NCBI GenBank assembly: GCA_029262415.1
Contig: JAJCZL010000060.1
Location: 1 to 58,841, forward strand
DNA from: Deltaproteobacteria bacterium
Lineage (GTDB): Bacteria > Desulfobacterota > Binatia > UBA1149 > JAJCZL01
DNA: 58,841 bases
Direction of reading: 5' to 3'
Shown: in pieces, positions 10,101-19,347 of the stretch
Position numbering within the stretch: position 1 is the first letter of the stretch
How the letters are laid out: every line of letters begins with the position of its first letter
The notes under the pieces: generated by a model
Database searches by the model: none
Seen by the model: the letters and a program-made list of their open reading frames with translations, nothing else
What the model was told of the DNA's origin: nothing
Position numbers and translations under genes: made by a program

Positions 10101-10776
10101 GGCGCAACGAATTCGCTTGCCGCTCCAACTCGTGGACGATGTCGTTGACGCGCAGCAGGTTGTCGCGGGTACGGTCGATTTTGCGTTCAGCCGCAAGTTT
10201 TCGACTGCGGTAGAGCGTGGTGCCCGCGGCCTCCTCAATCAGGAGTCGCAACTCTTCGGGCTTCGCAGCTACTACGTGTCCAACGCGACCTTGCTCAATG
10301 ATGGAATATGCTTTGCTGCCGACCCCGGTCCCGAGAAACAGCTCAGTGATATCTCGCAATCGACAGGTGTTGCCGTTGATCCGGTACTCCGACTCGCCGG
10401 ATCGATACAGGCGACGGGTCAGCTGGATCTCCGGCGCTTCGCGCAGAAGCGACTGAAAGGACGGCGCAAGGCCTTCGTCATCCTGTGTCCCCTCTTCAGG
10501 AATTTCGGGTGGATCCTCGTTGTCGAACGCAACGGTGACCTCGGCCATCCCAAGAGGGCCGAATTTCTCGTTGCCGGAGAAGATCACGTCGCCCATGGCC
10601 TGACCGCGTAAGTGCTTCGCACTCTGCTCGCCCAGAACCCAGCGAATCGCATCGACGATGTTCGATTTGCCGCAACCGTTGGGACCGACGATCCCAGTTA
10701 TGCCCTCGTCGAAATCGAGGACGGTCCTCTCCATACAGGACTTGAATCCGGACAGCTCTAAACGCTTGATCCTCAC
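7165..10776 (-). CDS. smc: Chromosome segregation ATPase SMC
   Basis: Full-length SMC of 1203 residues, the core of condensin. The N-terminal head has Walker A GPNGCGKS at 31-38 and a Q-loop region (RWVLGEQ). Long coiled coils flank a hinge at roughly 540-650 (GYERAVAAVLQDQLQHVVV; glycine-rich RGIGRAGF). The C-terminal head has the ABC signature LLSGGEKAL and Walker B FCILDEVDAPLDEANV. It should pair with ScpA/ScpB kleisin partners, which are not in this window. It is followed 140 bases on by the small zapA operon. Confidence 0.97.
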   Translation of the reverse strand: MRIKRLELSGFKSCMERTVLDFDEGITGIVGPNGCGKSNIVDAIRWVLGEQSAKHLRGQAMGDVIFSGNEKFGPLGMAEVTVAFDNEDPPEIPEEGTQDDEGLAPSFQSLLREAPEIQLTRRLYRSGESEYRINGNTCRLRDITELFLGTGVGSKAYSIIEQGRVGHVVAAKPEELRLLIEEAAGTTLYRSRKLAAERKIDRTRDNLLRVNDIVHELERQANSLRRQARGAVRFQELKVEETEIDKAISAFKLRGIQERTATVALELNAARTREAEIKTGSAAKEQECDELRVALGRHTDTVERARQAHYEAKGELARLEQEKEFLTNRSAELHRIVAEASNELSGLEVKIGERKSEQGRAETEAGIFSTDLEAMAGQRTERREAVESLEREIHEGLEGTEQLRSEIVGKLAAEAAAANERQALTGQIRQVEGRISRLAEEAELLRSSGDTLRHELEQSQATVRRVTSQLRDAEQGKEATAAQLREALQAKAKIEACFAEMRDELSTLRSRRESLRELEESFAGFDDSVRSFMQNGGRELTGARAVLADIIKIEGGYERAVAAVLQDQLQHVVVPDSDSGAAGVTYMRERGIGRAGFIPMNPRGRSGVVAASGSYEMLVGHVEADGRYETLVSTLLENVVVVNSLEEATQSWKANGADLTFVTREGEVVEACGTVCGGSGKPVDEGILTRKAELGRLAHAVDDAEVRVRREQSALDGATVLAKRIGDELSGLDTRMHELTVERVSAEGDVELKKQAMMRADERLKAVGLESASLREELGSHRTRLTLLEATLTETSRRRNALEERLKESDSANATLQARRREAVQSLEDLKVLEAEVRQKREACVHRLTVIRTDLAELESRIEAMRRRIGRDKADLDGVTERLADPALCMDTLRASVDERGEKLKQAADNSHGAKAQLEAAERDLKSVAVKLETLREGRAKLEISLKEGELEWASLNESINERIGLDAEGLLGEVPDEEIDVAEARERLDNTRDRIRKLGTVNVGAVAELEELDSRLTELTGQRDDLEKSIEDLRGTIARLNKMSRDRFKETFDAVNGIFKETFPKLFPGGDAHLSLTDETNLLDSGVEIYVQPPGKKLGNLNLLSGGEKALTAVSLIFSLFLHKPSPFCILDEVDAPLDEANVKRFTNMVSEMSDRSQFVIITHNKRTMDSCRTLYGVTMSQPGVSRIVSVDLGQQQLEAAI

Positions 10777-10940
10777 CGCTCACCCACTCCTTGGCCGCAT
10801 TCGAACCGCCCGGTGCGGTTCCGAAGGTCTAGTATCCACCCCGCCGCCGGAGCGTTCAAGTCTGCGCACCCAAAAGGATCGTGGTTGGGCCGTGCGCGAC
10901 ACACAAGATGTTGCGCTCAGAACCCCTACGAACGTCAAGG

Positions 10941-11561
10941 TCAGAGGAGTTGCGTCTCGGTGTCGGTTTCCCATAAGTCGATGCCACCGAGGAAAGGCCG
11001 CCACTCAATGTAGGGCGGTGAAACCAGGCTCCGGGCGACGAACGGCGTCCAACTCGGACGCGTGGGTTTCTTACGAAGACGCATCCGCGCCTGTTCGGGA
11101 CGGCGCCCGCCTTTGCGACGGTTGCACTCGATGCAGGCGCAAACGACGTTCTCCCACGTCGTCAGGCCACCCTGCGTACGCGGGATGACATGGTCCAGGT
11201 TGAGCAGACTCGGGTGATGCCGCAAACCACAGTACTGGCAGGTGGAACCGTCGCGGACGAAGATATTGTGGCGACTGAATCGGACTTCGCGGCGCGGGAG
11301 CCGATCAAACCCGGTGAGTAGAATAACGCGGGGGACCCGCACATGAGAAGCAACCATGCCAATCGAGGGGTGTCCGTTGCACTCGAGCCGATGCCACTCG
11401 GCGAAGGCGAAAGTGCGGTATTCTTCATCTACCGCCCTAGCCACCCCACGGTACATGAGGGAGAAGGCACGCCTGGCCGAGGTCACATGAATGGGCAGAT
11501 ACGAGCGGTTAAGAACCAGGGCCTTCGCCCCCTGTAGCGTGGAAGTCGTGGCGGCAGTCAT
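10941..11561 (-). CDS. HNH endonuclease family protein
   Basis: 206 residues with a C-terminal HNH domain: CQYC, then LNLDHVIPRTQGG with the metal-binding DH, then TWENVVCACIECNRRKGG. The four cysteines form a zinc knuckle around the nuclease core. Stand-alone proteins of this class (5-methylcytosine-restriction McrA-like fold) are common in ordinary chromosomes and are usually not part of a mobile element. Function is unknown; DNA repair or restriction is possible. It lies between smc and the divergent rng, separated from rng by about 300 bases. Confidence 0.85.
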   Translation of the reverse strand: MTAATTSTLQGAKALVLNRSYLPIHVTSARRAFSLMYRGVARAVDEEYRTFAFAEWHRLECNGHPSIGMVASHVRVPRVILLTGFDRLPRREVRFSRHNIFVRDGSTCQYCGLRHHPSLLNLDHVIPRTQGGLTTWENVVCACIECNRRKGGRRPEQARMRLRKKPTRPSWTPFVARSLVSPPYIEWRPFLGGIDLWETDTETQLL

Positions 11562-11869
11562 AGCTCGTCGTGCCTATCGGAAACCTCGCTCCGCCTCCGC
11601 CGCTCGCTCGCCGGGCGACGGGCACTCTATAAAAGGCTCCCGCAACGCCGCTGTCACTCTCATCCGCGTTCTCTACCAGCTCCGCTCGTTGATAAGCTGC
11701 GCTATTGTGGTAGTTTTCCCGGGCAAATGCGACCCACCCCAAACATCGGAGCCCCCCATCCGGGCGCGCCGGGGCCACACTACCAGCGTCGCGATCAAGC
11801 AAAATTTTCCGAGGGCGGCGTGCAAAGCCTCCACCGCATTAGCCGCGCCCTCGAAGCCGGAGTTCACCA
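11562..11869. other. Intergenic region between HNH nuclease and rng (divergent promoters expected)
   Basis: Non-coding stretch between two divergently transcribed genes, so promoters in both directions must lie here or start within it. I could not assign a convincing -35/-10 pair on either strand. No hairpin with a T tract, tRNA or riboswitch pattern was seen. GGAG at about 11852-11855 is the ribosome-binding site of rng. Confidence 0.5.
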
Positions 11870-13369
11870 TTGCGAAAACAGATCATCATTAATTCGGCCA
11901 AGAGCGAGGTCCGCGTGGCCCTGCTTGAGAACGGCAACCTCGCCGAGGTCCACATTGAACGCAGCGGTGAGGAAGCCGCCGCGGGGAACATTTACCTGGG
12001 CAAAGTGCTACGCGTCTTGCCCGGGATGCAGGCCGCATTCGTCGATATAGGCCTGGAGAAGGCAGCCTTTCTCCACTCCTCCGACATTGTCGACTTCTCG
12101 ACCGATGCAGGTGACAGCGACGAAGAGATTCAGTACGACGAGCCCAAGCGCAAGCGCGACGACTCGTCGATCGAGAAGAAGATCAAGAAAGGGGATGTTC
12201 TGATCGTCCAGATAGCAAAGGAACCGATAGGGACCAAGGGCGCGCGCATAACCTCCCACGTTTCAATCCCCGGACGCTATATAGTCTACATGCCGACCGG
12301 CCACCAGATCGGCGTCTCGAAGCGGATCGCCGACGAGAAAGAACGGCGGCGTCTACGCGAAACCGTCTCCTCCGCACGGACCAAAGAAGGTGGAATCATC
12401 GTCCGCACCGCCTGTCAGGGACTCCCCAAAGGCGACATCAGCGAAGACGTGGTTGGTGTCGAGCAGACCTGGAGTACTGTGCGTGAGAAGGCCGAAAAGG
12501 CCAAAGCTCCTGCCCTGCTTTACAGCGAACTCGACCTTGTCCTCCGAAGCGTACGCGACATGCTGACCGAAGACGTCGATGAAATCGCAGTCGACGAACC
12601 TGGCGATTTCGAACGGATCAAGCGTTATGTTTCCGGTTTCATGCCGCACCTCTCCGAGCGCATCGAGCTCTACGAGGGGATGGTTCCCGTGTTTGACCGC
12701 TACGGGGTCGAAGAACAGATCACGCGGGCAACTGACGCTAAGGTCTGGCTGAAGTCGGGTGGCTACCTGGTCATCGATCAGGGCGAGGCGTTGACAATGA
12801 TCGACGTCAACACCGGACGCTTCGTTGGAAAACGGAGCCAAGAAGAAACAGTGTTCCGAACTAACCTCGAGGCAGCCGATGAGTGCGTCAGCCAACTGAG
12901 GCTTCGCAACATCGGCGGCATAATCATCATCGACTTCATCGACATGGAGGAGCACTCCAACCGTCGAGCGGTAACCGATGCACTCGAAAAAGCGCTCGCT
13001 AACGACAAGGCGCGGACGACGATTCTGCGTATTTCGGAACTCGGGCTCGTACAGATGACGCGAAAGCGTACCAGGGAGAACCTCGAGCGGTTGCTCTCCA
13101 GCCCTTGCCCCTACTGTGACGGTCGCGGACGTATCAAATCGGTCGAGACGGTGGCCAACGAAATTCTCCGACGCATCCAAAAAGAAGCCGCGAGTTCGAA
13201 CCGCAAACAGGGGCGCGTATCGGTGCGTGCGAACCGGGACGTGATCTCGTATCTTTATAACGATGAGGAAGACGCAATTCGCGCGTTGCAAGAGCGCCTA
13301 GGGCGAAGCGTCACGCTCCGGGTGGCCGAGAAGTATCATCAGGAGCAATACGATGTGGTTGCCGCCTGA
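11870..13369 (+). CDS. rng: Ribonuclease G/E family endoribonuclease
   Basis: 499-residue RNase of the Rne/Rng family, which cuts single-stranded AU-rich RNA in rRNA maturation and mRNA decay. An S1 domain occupies about residues 35-125 (GNIYLGKVLRVLPGMQAAFVDIG). The DNase I-like catalytic part has the two metal-binding aspartates in MIDVNTG (D312) and IIIIDF (D355), and the Zn-link CPYC is at 413-416. There is no long C-terminal scaffold, so it is RNase G-like in length. The start is TTG, supported by GGAG with 7-base spacing. Its stop overlaps the start of the next gene (TGATG). Confidence 0.94.
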   Translation: MRKQIIINSAKSEVRVALLENGNLAEVHIERSGEEAAAGNIYLGKVLRVLPGMQAAFVDIGLEKAAFLHSSDIVDFSTDAGDSDEEIQYDEPKRKRDDSSIEKKIKKGDVLIVQIAKEPIGTKGARITSHVSIPGRYIVYMPTGHQIGVSKRIADEKERRRLRETVSSARTKEGGIIVRTACQGLPKGDISEDVVGVEQTWSTVREKAEKAKAPALLYSELDLVLRSVRDMLTEDVDEIAVDEPGDFERIKRYVSGFMPHLSERIELYEGMVPVFDRYGVEEQITRATDAKVWLKSGGYLVIDQGEALTMIDVNTGRFVGKRSQEETVFRTNLEAADECVSQLRLRNIGGIIIIDFIDMEEHSNRRAVTDALEKALANDKARTTILRISELGLVQMTRKRTRENLERLLSSPCPYCDGRGRIKSVETVANEILRRIQKEAASSNRKQGRVSVRANRDVISYLYNDEEDAIRALQERLGRSVTLRVAEKYHQEQYDVVAA

Positions 13370-16300
13370 TGCTCGTGGCACACATTAAAGTCGCGACGGC
13401 GATTGCCGTCGGCCTGCTGGTCTGCATTCCGGTCTCGCAGGTGCATGCGGGCTCGATCACTCTCGAAGTCAAAACCACCGTCGACGTGGCCAGTGGGATT
13501 GCCGCCTACGTCACGGTCACGAATCGCGGCGACGAGGCGGCCTACGGACTGTATCCGACCGCCGCGTTTAAAGATCTCACAGCCAAAGGAGCCGCGATCA
13601 ATAGCCTGGATCCCGGCAAGACCCATAGCTGGCCTGTCCGGCTCACTACCACCCCGCCAAATGTGGGCATCTACAGCCTAATCGTCAAACTCGACTACCA
13701 GGACGCCAACCAGTACCCCTTCGAAGTTCTGACTGCAGCCCCCTTCAACGCCGGAGTTGCGCCCAAGCCACGGATCGCCGGCCATTTCTCTGTATCGCCG
13801 ACCGCACCGGGAGCGACCACCAACGCCAGGCTAAACCTGAGGATGCCAAGGGGGCGGGTGGCCCGCGAACTCGAGGTCGAGATCTACGCCCCGCGCGGTG
13901 TATCTCCGACCTACCTAAAGCGCCGCGTGCAACTCTCCAAAGAGCGCCAAGCCAGTATACCGATCAACCTCAAGGTCGAGTCCTTGCTGCCGGGAAGTGC
14001 GACTCCGCTTTACGCAATCGTCACATCGCTAGACGAGAACATTCAACAAAGCGACACTATTCGCGGGCGTGTCACCGTGGTCGAACCGACCGCTAACCTA
14101 GACACCGACGCGTTCTCTGCGCTTTTGACGGCGCTATTGCTGTTCACCGCCGCTTTGATGGTGGTTACGGGACTTCACGGCGACGAAGACCACCACGACG
14201 GCGCCTGGGCACGATGGCTGGAATACGCCTGCGTCAGCGCCACCACCGGGATCCTGTTGTACCACTATCCATGGGATCACCTGCTGGCCGCTACCACGAC
14301 AGCAGGCGGCGACATGGCGTCCTTGTACTATCCGACAAAGGTCATGGCGGAAGACCTGCTGCCGACCTGGCGTTGGACCGGCTGGACGATGGGCAACTAT
14401 GCAGGCTTCCCCATCTTTCACTTCTACTCCACCTTCCCTTTCGCTTTGATCGCCTGGCTCGGTCACGTGATGCCGATGGAGGTGGCGTTCAAGCTGGTAA
14501 CCCTGCTCGGACCCACGATCCTTCCGGGCTGCGCGGCCTACCTCATGCGCTCGCTAGGATACGGCCGCGGAGCCGGAGCGATAGCCGCAGCTTCAACGCT
14601 CCCCTTCTTGTTCCAGCAGGGCAACTCGATGTGGGGCGGTAACATCCCGTCGGTCCTCGCAGGTGAGTTCAACCACGCCATCGGCATCTCGTTGTCGCTA
14701 GTGTTCATCGGAATGCTCTACCGGGCGCACGATGGACGCATGTCCTGGGTTTGGCCGGGGATACTCCTGGCCGTAATCGGTCTGTGCCACACCTTCGCCT
14801 TCGCTGCTGCGGTTTGGTACTCGCTGTTTTTCCTATGGCCACGTAGCAACCCCCAGCCGCTATGGCGCATCCTCCTCCCCGCCTACATCCTCGCGTTCCT
14901 GCTGCTGTGTTTTTGGGGCCTGCCGGTCCCTGCCCGGCTCAAATTCACCACCGAGTTCAGTGTCATCTGGAACATCAAGAGCTGGATGGAAGTGGTTCCG
15001 AAACCGCTCTGGCCGGCAGCGGTTCTCGCGCTTGTCGACATGGCGCTGATGCTGATGCACTTCGTCGGTCGCGCCTGCGGGCGACTTGGGGTCGGCGGCA
15101 TCCTCGGTGCGGTCGGACGGGCCATGGCCGGCATGAAGCCGTTTGTTCTTGAACGCGACGGCTTCATGCTCTTTGTGCTGGCTGGGATGGTGCTCTTTTA
15201 CTTCGTCACACCGGCAATCGGCTTTCCCGATATCCGTTTCATTCCGATCGGTCAGATCTTCATCGGACTTATGGCGGCGGACGTCATCTATTGGGCTGCC
15301 GGAAAGATCGGGCAGCGCCCGATGATCGCAATTGCCTGCGTATTGGCAGGACTGGCCTGGACGGAGGCACACATCGGATACGTACCTTCATGGCTGGCAT
15401 GGAACTACTCGGGCTATGAGCGCAAGCCGACCTGGGATCTGTTCAAGTCGATCAACGACCACATCCGCGGAGACCGTAACGACCCGCGCGTAGTGTTCGA
15501 GCACTCTGAAGCCCACAACCGATTCGGGGGATCACGCGCTTTCGAAAACCTGCCGTTGTTTGCAGGACGTTCAACCCTGGAGGGGGTCTTCCACCAAGCC
15601 TCGCCGAACTCCCCTTTTATTTTCTACCTGCAGTCTGAGGCCTCGGAGAAAGCGTCGGGGCCTTTCCGCCAGTACACCTACACGCGGCTCAACCCCGGGC
15701 TCGCACTACCGCACTTCCGACTCTTCAACGTCAGTGACGTCGTCGTGGTCTCCGATGCGGCGAAAAAGGCATATGGCGAGCATCCGGACTACGAGCTGAC
15801 GTTCAGCGAAGGGGCCTACGAGGTCTATGCCGTCAAGGGAGGCGATACCGGCTACGTCGTAGCCGCCGAGAACGAACCGGTGCTGTACGAGGGCCCGAAG
15901 TGGAAGCTCGCGTTCATACGCTGGTACAAGCATCCCGAGCTGCTCGATACGCCGTTGGTGCCTGCGGATCTGCTCAGCGAAGATGAGCGTCGCAAATTCG
16001 TACAGCGAACCGACTCCGTCACACGTATCCCCGAGAAACCCTACGACCATGCGTGCAAAGTGACCAGCGAGCTCGAGCAACACCGCATACATTTCACGAC
16101 CGACTGCCCGGGCCGTCCCCACATTGTCAAAGTCTCGTACTTCCCTCAGTGGAAGACCCGCGACGGCTCAGCTGTCCAGCTGGTGAGCCCGGGCTTCATG
16201 CTGGTGACACCGAGCGGAAAAGAGTTTGAGCTGTATTTCGGACGGGAGATGGTCGACTGGATCGGAGTCATCCTCACCCTGACCGGGATCCTTCTGGCGA

Positions 16301-16839
16301 TCGTCTGCCTGATTCGTCCTCGCACCGCCGCTGCAGTCGCCGATGCGACCCTGCGTCCTTTCTCAGGGTTGCTTCCCGCCTACGAGCGCTATCGGTTCCC
16401 AATCGCGGTCGTGTTCGTTGCTGTTGGTACTCTCGCCAGTTGGTCGATCCGGACCTCACTACGTGCGCCCGACCTCGGCTACTCTGAAGCGCAAACTGCC
16501 TACCGCGATCGTAACTTCGACGAAGCCGTCGGGCGACTCGAAGACCTCACGGCCGAGGATAAGGATACCTTCCGACAGGCCACCGGGCTGTTTCAGCTTG
16601 GCGTCAGCCACAGCGAGATCGGCAATTTTGCCACCGCGGTTTCAGTACTGGAACGGCTACTGTTCGAATTCCCGAACATAAACTACGGAGTCAGTTCGCG
16701 ATTCCATCTCGCCCGCAGCTACGCCAATCTCGGTATGCGTGACAAAGCCCTCGAGCACGCACGCGCAGTAAAAGAACTCGCCCCAAACACTGGCTGGACA
16801 CAGAGGTTGGAAAAAGAGTTCCCCGATCTCGCGGGGTAG
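13369..16839 (+). CDS. Giant GT-C-like membrane protein with N-terminal Ig-like and C-terminal TPR domains
   Basis: 1156 residues. A signal peptide (about 1-27, ending VHA) leads into an extracytoplasmic beta-sandwich region to about 240 (VTNRGDEAAYG, KVESLLPGSATPL; CARDB/Ig-like). From about 250 to 670 come many transmembrane helices. The segment from about 314 (GGDMASLYYP, then GNYAGFPIFHFYSTFP) resembles the PTPS-related/GT-C membrane family that uses lipid-linked sugars. A periplasmic region and two more helices follow, then tetratricopeptide-like repeats from about 1040 to the end. The start codon overlaps the rng stop, suggesting translational coupling. Assembly or transfer of surface glycan is plausible but unproven. 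Confidence 0.7.
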   Translation: MLVAHIKVATAIAVGLLVCIPVSQVHAGSITLEVKTTVDVASGIAAYVTVTNRGDEAAYGLYPTAAFKDLTAKGAAINSLDPGKTHSWPVRLTTTPPNVGIYSLIVKLDYQDANQYPFEVLTAAPFNAGVAPKPRIAGHFSVSPTAPGATTNARLNLRMPRGRVARELEVEIYAPRGVSPTYLKRRVQLSKERQASIPINLKVESLLPGSATPLYAIVTSLDENIQQSDTIRGRVTVVEPTANLDTDAFSALLTALLLFTAALMVVTGLHGDEDHHDGAWARWLEYACVSATTGILLYHYPWDHLLAATTTAGGDMASLYYPTKVMAEDLLPTWRWTGWTMGNYAGFPIFHFYSTFPFALIAWLGHVMPMEVAFKLVTLLGPTILPGCAAYLMRSLGYGRGAGAIAAASTLPFLFQQGNSMWGGNIPSVLAGEFNHAIGISLSLVFIGMLYRAHDGRMSWVWPGILLAVIGLCHTFAFAAAVWYSLFFLWPRSNPQPLWRILLPAYILAFLLLCFWGLPVPARLKFTTEFSVIWNIKSWMEVVPKPLWPAAVLALVDMALMLMHFVGRACGRLGVGGILGAVGRAMAGMKPFVLERDGFMLFVLAGMVLFYFVTPAIGFPDIRFIPIGQIFIGLMAADVIYWAAGKIGQRPMIAIACVLAGLAWTEAHIGYVPSWLAWNYSGYERKPTWDLFKSINDHIRGDRNDPRVVFEHSEAHNRFGGSRAFENLPLFAGRSTLEGVFHQASPNSPFIFYLQSEASEKASGPFRQYTYTRLNPGLALPHFRLFNVSDVVVVSDAAKKAYGEHPDYELTFSEGAYEVYAVKGGDTGYVVAAENEPVLYEGPKWKLAFIRWYKHPELLDTPLVPADLLSEDERRKFVQRTDSVTRIPEKPYDHACKVTSELEQHRIHFTTDCPGRPHIVKVSYFPQWKTRDGSAVQLVSPGFMLVTPSGKEFELYFGREMVDWIGVILTLTGILLAIVCLIRPRTAAAVADATLRPFSGLLPAYERYRFPIAVVFVAVGTLASWSIRTSLRAPDLGYSEAQTAYRDRNFDEAVGRLEDLTAEDKDTFRQATGLFQLGVSHSEIGNFATAVSVLERLLFEFPNINYGVSSRFHLARSYANLGMRDKALEHARAVKELAPNTGWTQRLEKEFPDLAG

Positions 16840-16851
16840 CCCAAGGTCGAG

Positions 16852-18231
16852 TTATTCGTGATCAGCGGATTCGGCCGCGACGAGCGCATCGACTGATTCG
16901 CCAACGACGTTAAGAATTGCACGAGCGGTAAGTTCGACCGCGTCTTGATCGCGGCCGGCTGCCGACGTGCCGGCGACAGCGACAGCAGATGGACGGCCCG
17001 GCAAATGGACGCCCGCGATCACCGCGCCGGTGGCACGCGCGGGAGAATCGATTCCCAGCAGGAACGCAAGCGTCGGCGCCACGTCGGTCGCATCAGCTCG
17101 TGCATGCCCGCGCAGCGAGCGCCCGCAATGGAGCGCCATCTGCGCGAGCGGAGCGGTGCCACTGCCGGCAACACCTTCGGCCTCAGCGGGCGCCTCGGCC
17201 ACTTCAAGATCGACAATCACAGCCACGCAGGCATCAGGCCCGGCCGCCTCAATGAGCGCGCCAACACGTGCGTCAAAAGCCCGATGAGCGCGGGCGACCG
17301 CTTCTTCGTTCCACCTGATCTGCGTATCGGTCGCATCGTCGAATTCAGGAGAGTGCCGATAGCCGCGCTCACCGCGTGCGACGAGGCCGGGGACTGGATC
17401 GAAGTAGAACATCACGTCCCATTTCTCTCGGGCCAGTCGACTCGCAAGCGCATATAGCCGCTGGGACGTCTCTACGGTCAGATCGTAGAGAAACCCGGGC
17501 GCTTCGCCAGATACCGTAAAGAACGGTGTGCCGTAAAACAGCGCATCGTTGGGAGCGGTCCCGCCATCCTCGGCTTTGCCGACCTTGTAAACCGGAGAGA
17601 GAAAGTAGCGCGATCTTGAGGTTCGGAAAACCTTGAAAGTACCAAAGGCGTCACCGACCGAAACGGGGATCCAGGCTGACCACTCCCGACGCTCCAGTGA
17701 GCGAACAGCCGCACCGATTCTCTCCAACGCATCGGGATACGGCCATAGCACACTCCCGGAGGCTATCCTGGCTTCATCGAGCAGGGTGCCGTAGTTGCCG
17801 CCGATGAAATGCTCAGCCGATGGCATTCCGACGACTGTAAGGGTAGCACTCGACTCCGCAGCCACTCCGGGGACCCCGACGGCGACAGAGCGTAGCCCGG
17901 CCAAAGAGGACGTGCGCCAGAGGCCGGTACCGCCGGCACTTGCCGAAGGATCGGCCTCGTAGGTAAACACCTCGCGCCCTTCGAAGATACTCCGCCAGAA
18001 ACCCTCGGAAGTGGCGCTCCGCCAGCCCTGCAAGTCGACCTGGAGCCCCTCGGAAAAAAGCCAACGGGTGGTTGGACCCCAGTCGAGCGGCAAACCCGTG
18101 CCCGCGCTTGCCGCCCCGAATGCGGCTTCAAAGGCAATTACCAGCAAACGCGGGTGGTGTGCACCGCCACGCGGAAAAAGCGCGGCCGCGACGAGAAGGA
18201 CCGCAGCAGATCGAAGGATGTAGTTTAGCAC
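16852..18231 (-). CDS. Exported alkaline-phosphatase-superfamily-like protein with a degenerate metal site
   Basis: 459 residues with a signal peptide (LLVAAALFPRGGAHH). The fold resembles nucleotide-pyrophosphatase/phosphodiesterases: an N-terminal strand RLLVIAFEA, a middle region with YFDPVPG, and the C-terminal DVAPTLAFLLGIDSP typical of the superfamily. Key ligands look lost: the usual IGLDG is IAFEA, and the usual SDHG is VDLE. It may be a non-catalytic binding protein. It is convergent with the giant membrane protein and divergent from the GtrB-like gene, so envelope function is likely by context. Confidence 0.55.
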   Translation of the reverse strand: MLNYILRSAAVLLVAAALFPRGGAHHPRLLVIAFEAAFGAASAGTGLPLDWGPTTRWLFSEGLQVDLQGWRSATSEGFWRSIFEGREVFTYEADPSASAGGTGLWRTSSLAGLRSVAVGVPGVAAESSATLTVVGMPSAEHFIGGNYGTLLDEARIASGSVLWPYPDALERIGAAVRSLERREWSAWIPVSVGDAFGTFKVFRTSRSRYFLSPVYKVGKAEDGGTAPNDALFYGTPFFTVSGEAPGFLYDLTVETSQRLYALASRLAREKWDVMFYFDPVPGLVARGERGYRHSPEFDDATDTQIRWNEEAVARAHRAFDARVGALIEAAGPDACVAVIVDLEVAEAPAEAEGVAGSGTAPLAQMALHCGRSLRGHARADATDVAPTLAFLLGIDSPARATGAVIAGVHLPGRPSAVAVAGTSAAGRDQDAVELTARAILNVVGESVDALVAAESADHE

Positions 18232-18387
18232 CTAAAGGCTCCCAGCCAGGCCCAACCCATCACAATACACCGCAAGCGATGATCGCGGCGACAACTCTAC
18301 CAACAACCGCGGCTAGACATGCTGACATCCCGACTTTAGACTAGCCGAGCCTCCAGTGCACGGGCGCACTTTTCGAATTCGCGGCTA

Positions 18388-19347
18388 ATGGCCACACCTG
18401 AATACTCTCTTGTCGTCCCCGTTTTTAACGAGGAGACCTGCATCGCGCAGATGGTCGCCCGTGCCGGCGCTGTGATGGCCGCGGTCGAGGCTAATTACGA
18501 GCTTATTTTCGTAAACGACGGAAGCCGTGACGGCACCCTTGCCGAGATTCAGCGTGCCGCATCCGAAGACGACCGTATTCACTACATCAGCTTTTCTCGA
18601 AACTTTGGCCACCAAATGGCGCTTTCGGCGGGTCTTGAACACGCCCGCGGCAACGCCGTCATCTCACTTGACGGTGACATGCAGCACCCCCCAGAGTTGA
18701 TCCCAGAGCTGATCCGGCACTGGAAGCAAGGTCACGAAGTCGTCTACACAGTGCGGGTATCCAACCGCGGACATCGGGCCAAAGAGTTCGTCTCGCGAGC
18801 ATTTTATTGGCTGCTGCGAAAGCTGACCGGCGTTGAGGTCCCGACCGGCGGAGCCGATTTTCGCCTGCTCGACCGCAAAGTCGTCAATGCTTTCAACGAC
18901 TGCGAAGAACGCTTCGTATTCGTGCGCGGACTGATCCCGTGGCTCGGCTTCCGCCGCAAGGCCGTCCCTTACGAGGCCGAGGAACGCTTCGGCGGCGAAA
19001 CCAAATACGTCGCGAGTAGGATGCTGAGTTTCGCCCTGGACGGAATCTTCTCGTTCTCGACAGTGCCACTGCGCCTGATCACCCTTTTGGGAATCTTCAC
19101 GATGTCGCTCGGTGCCATCTACGGAATCTACACGGCGGTCGTATGGCTATTCTCTCGCACGGTTTCGGGTTGGGCTTCACTGGTATTCATCGTCTTGATC
19201 TTCAGCGGCACGCAGCTGTTGAGCCTCGGGATCTTGAGCGAGTACGTCGGCCGTATCTACGAAGAGGTCAAACACCGACCACGCTACGTCGTGGCCGGGA
19301 TCAGTCCCGCACTCCGTCGTGAAGAGAGCGCGCCCGGGTCGTCATGA
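18388..19347 (+). CDS. GtrB/DPM1-like polyprenyl-phosphate glycosyltransferase (GT2)
   Basis: 319-residue family 2 glycosyltransferase. GT-A core: VPVFNEE, FVNDGSRDGT, and the DxD motif SLDGDMQHPPE at about 95-97, then a C-terminal pair of transmembrane helices (about 230-290). This is the layout of bactoprenol glucosyltransferases that charge undecaprenyl phosphate with a sugar at the cytoplasmic face. Such donors feed GT-C enzymes like the proteins at 2831 and 13369. Its last 4 bases overlap the next gene (ATGA), so the two are co-translated. Confidence 0.88.
   Translation: MATPEYSLVVPVFNEETCIAQMVARAGAVMAAVEANYELIFVNDGSRDGTLAEIQRAASEDDRIHYISFSRNFGHQMALSAGLEHARGNAVISLDGDMQHPPELIPELIRHWKQGHEVVYTVRVSNRGHRAKEFVSRAFYWLLRKLTGVEVPTGGADFRLLDRKVVNAFNDCEERFVFVRGLIPWLGFRRKAVPYEAEERFGGETKYVASRMLSFALDGIFSFSTVPLRLITLLGIFTMSLGAIYGIYTAVVWLFSRTVSGWASLVFIVLIFSGTQLLSLGILSEYVGRIYEEVKHRPRYVVAGISPALRREESAPGSS

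Noticed and set aside
9496-10611. 371-codon plus-strand frame opposite smc
   Set aside because: Antisense shadow of a full SMC gene; no motif or ribosome-binding site.
12353-13291. 312-codon minus-strand frame opposite rng
   Set aside because: Antisense shadow of an intact RNase G gene.
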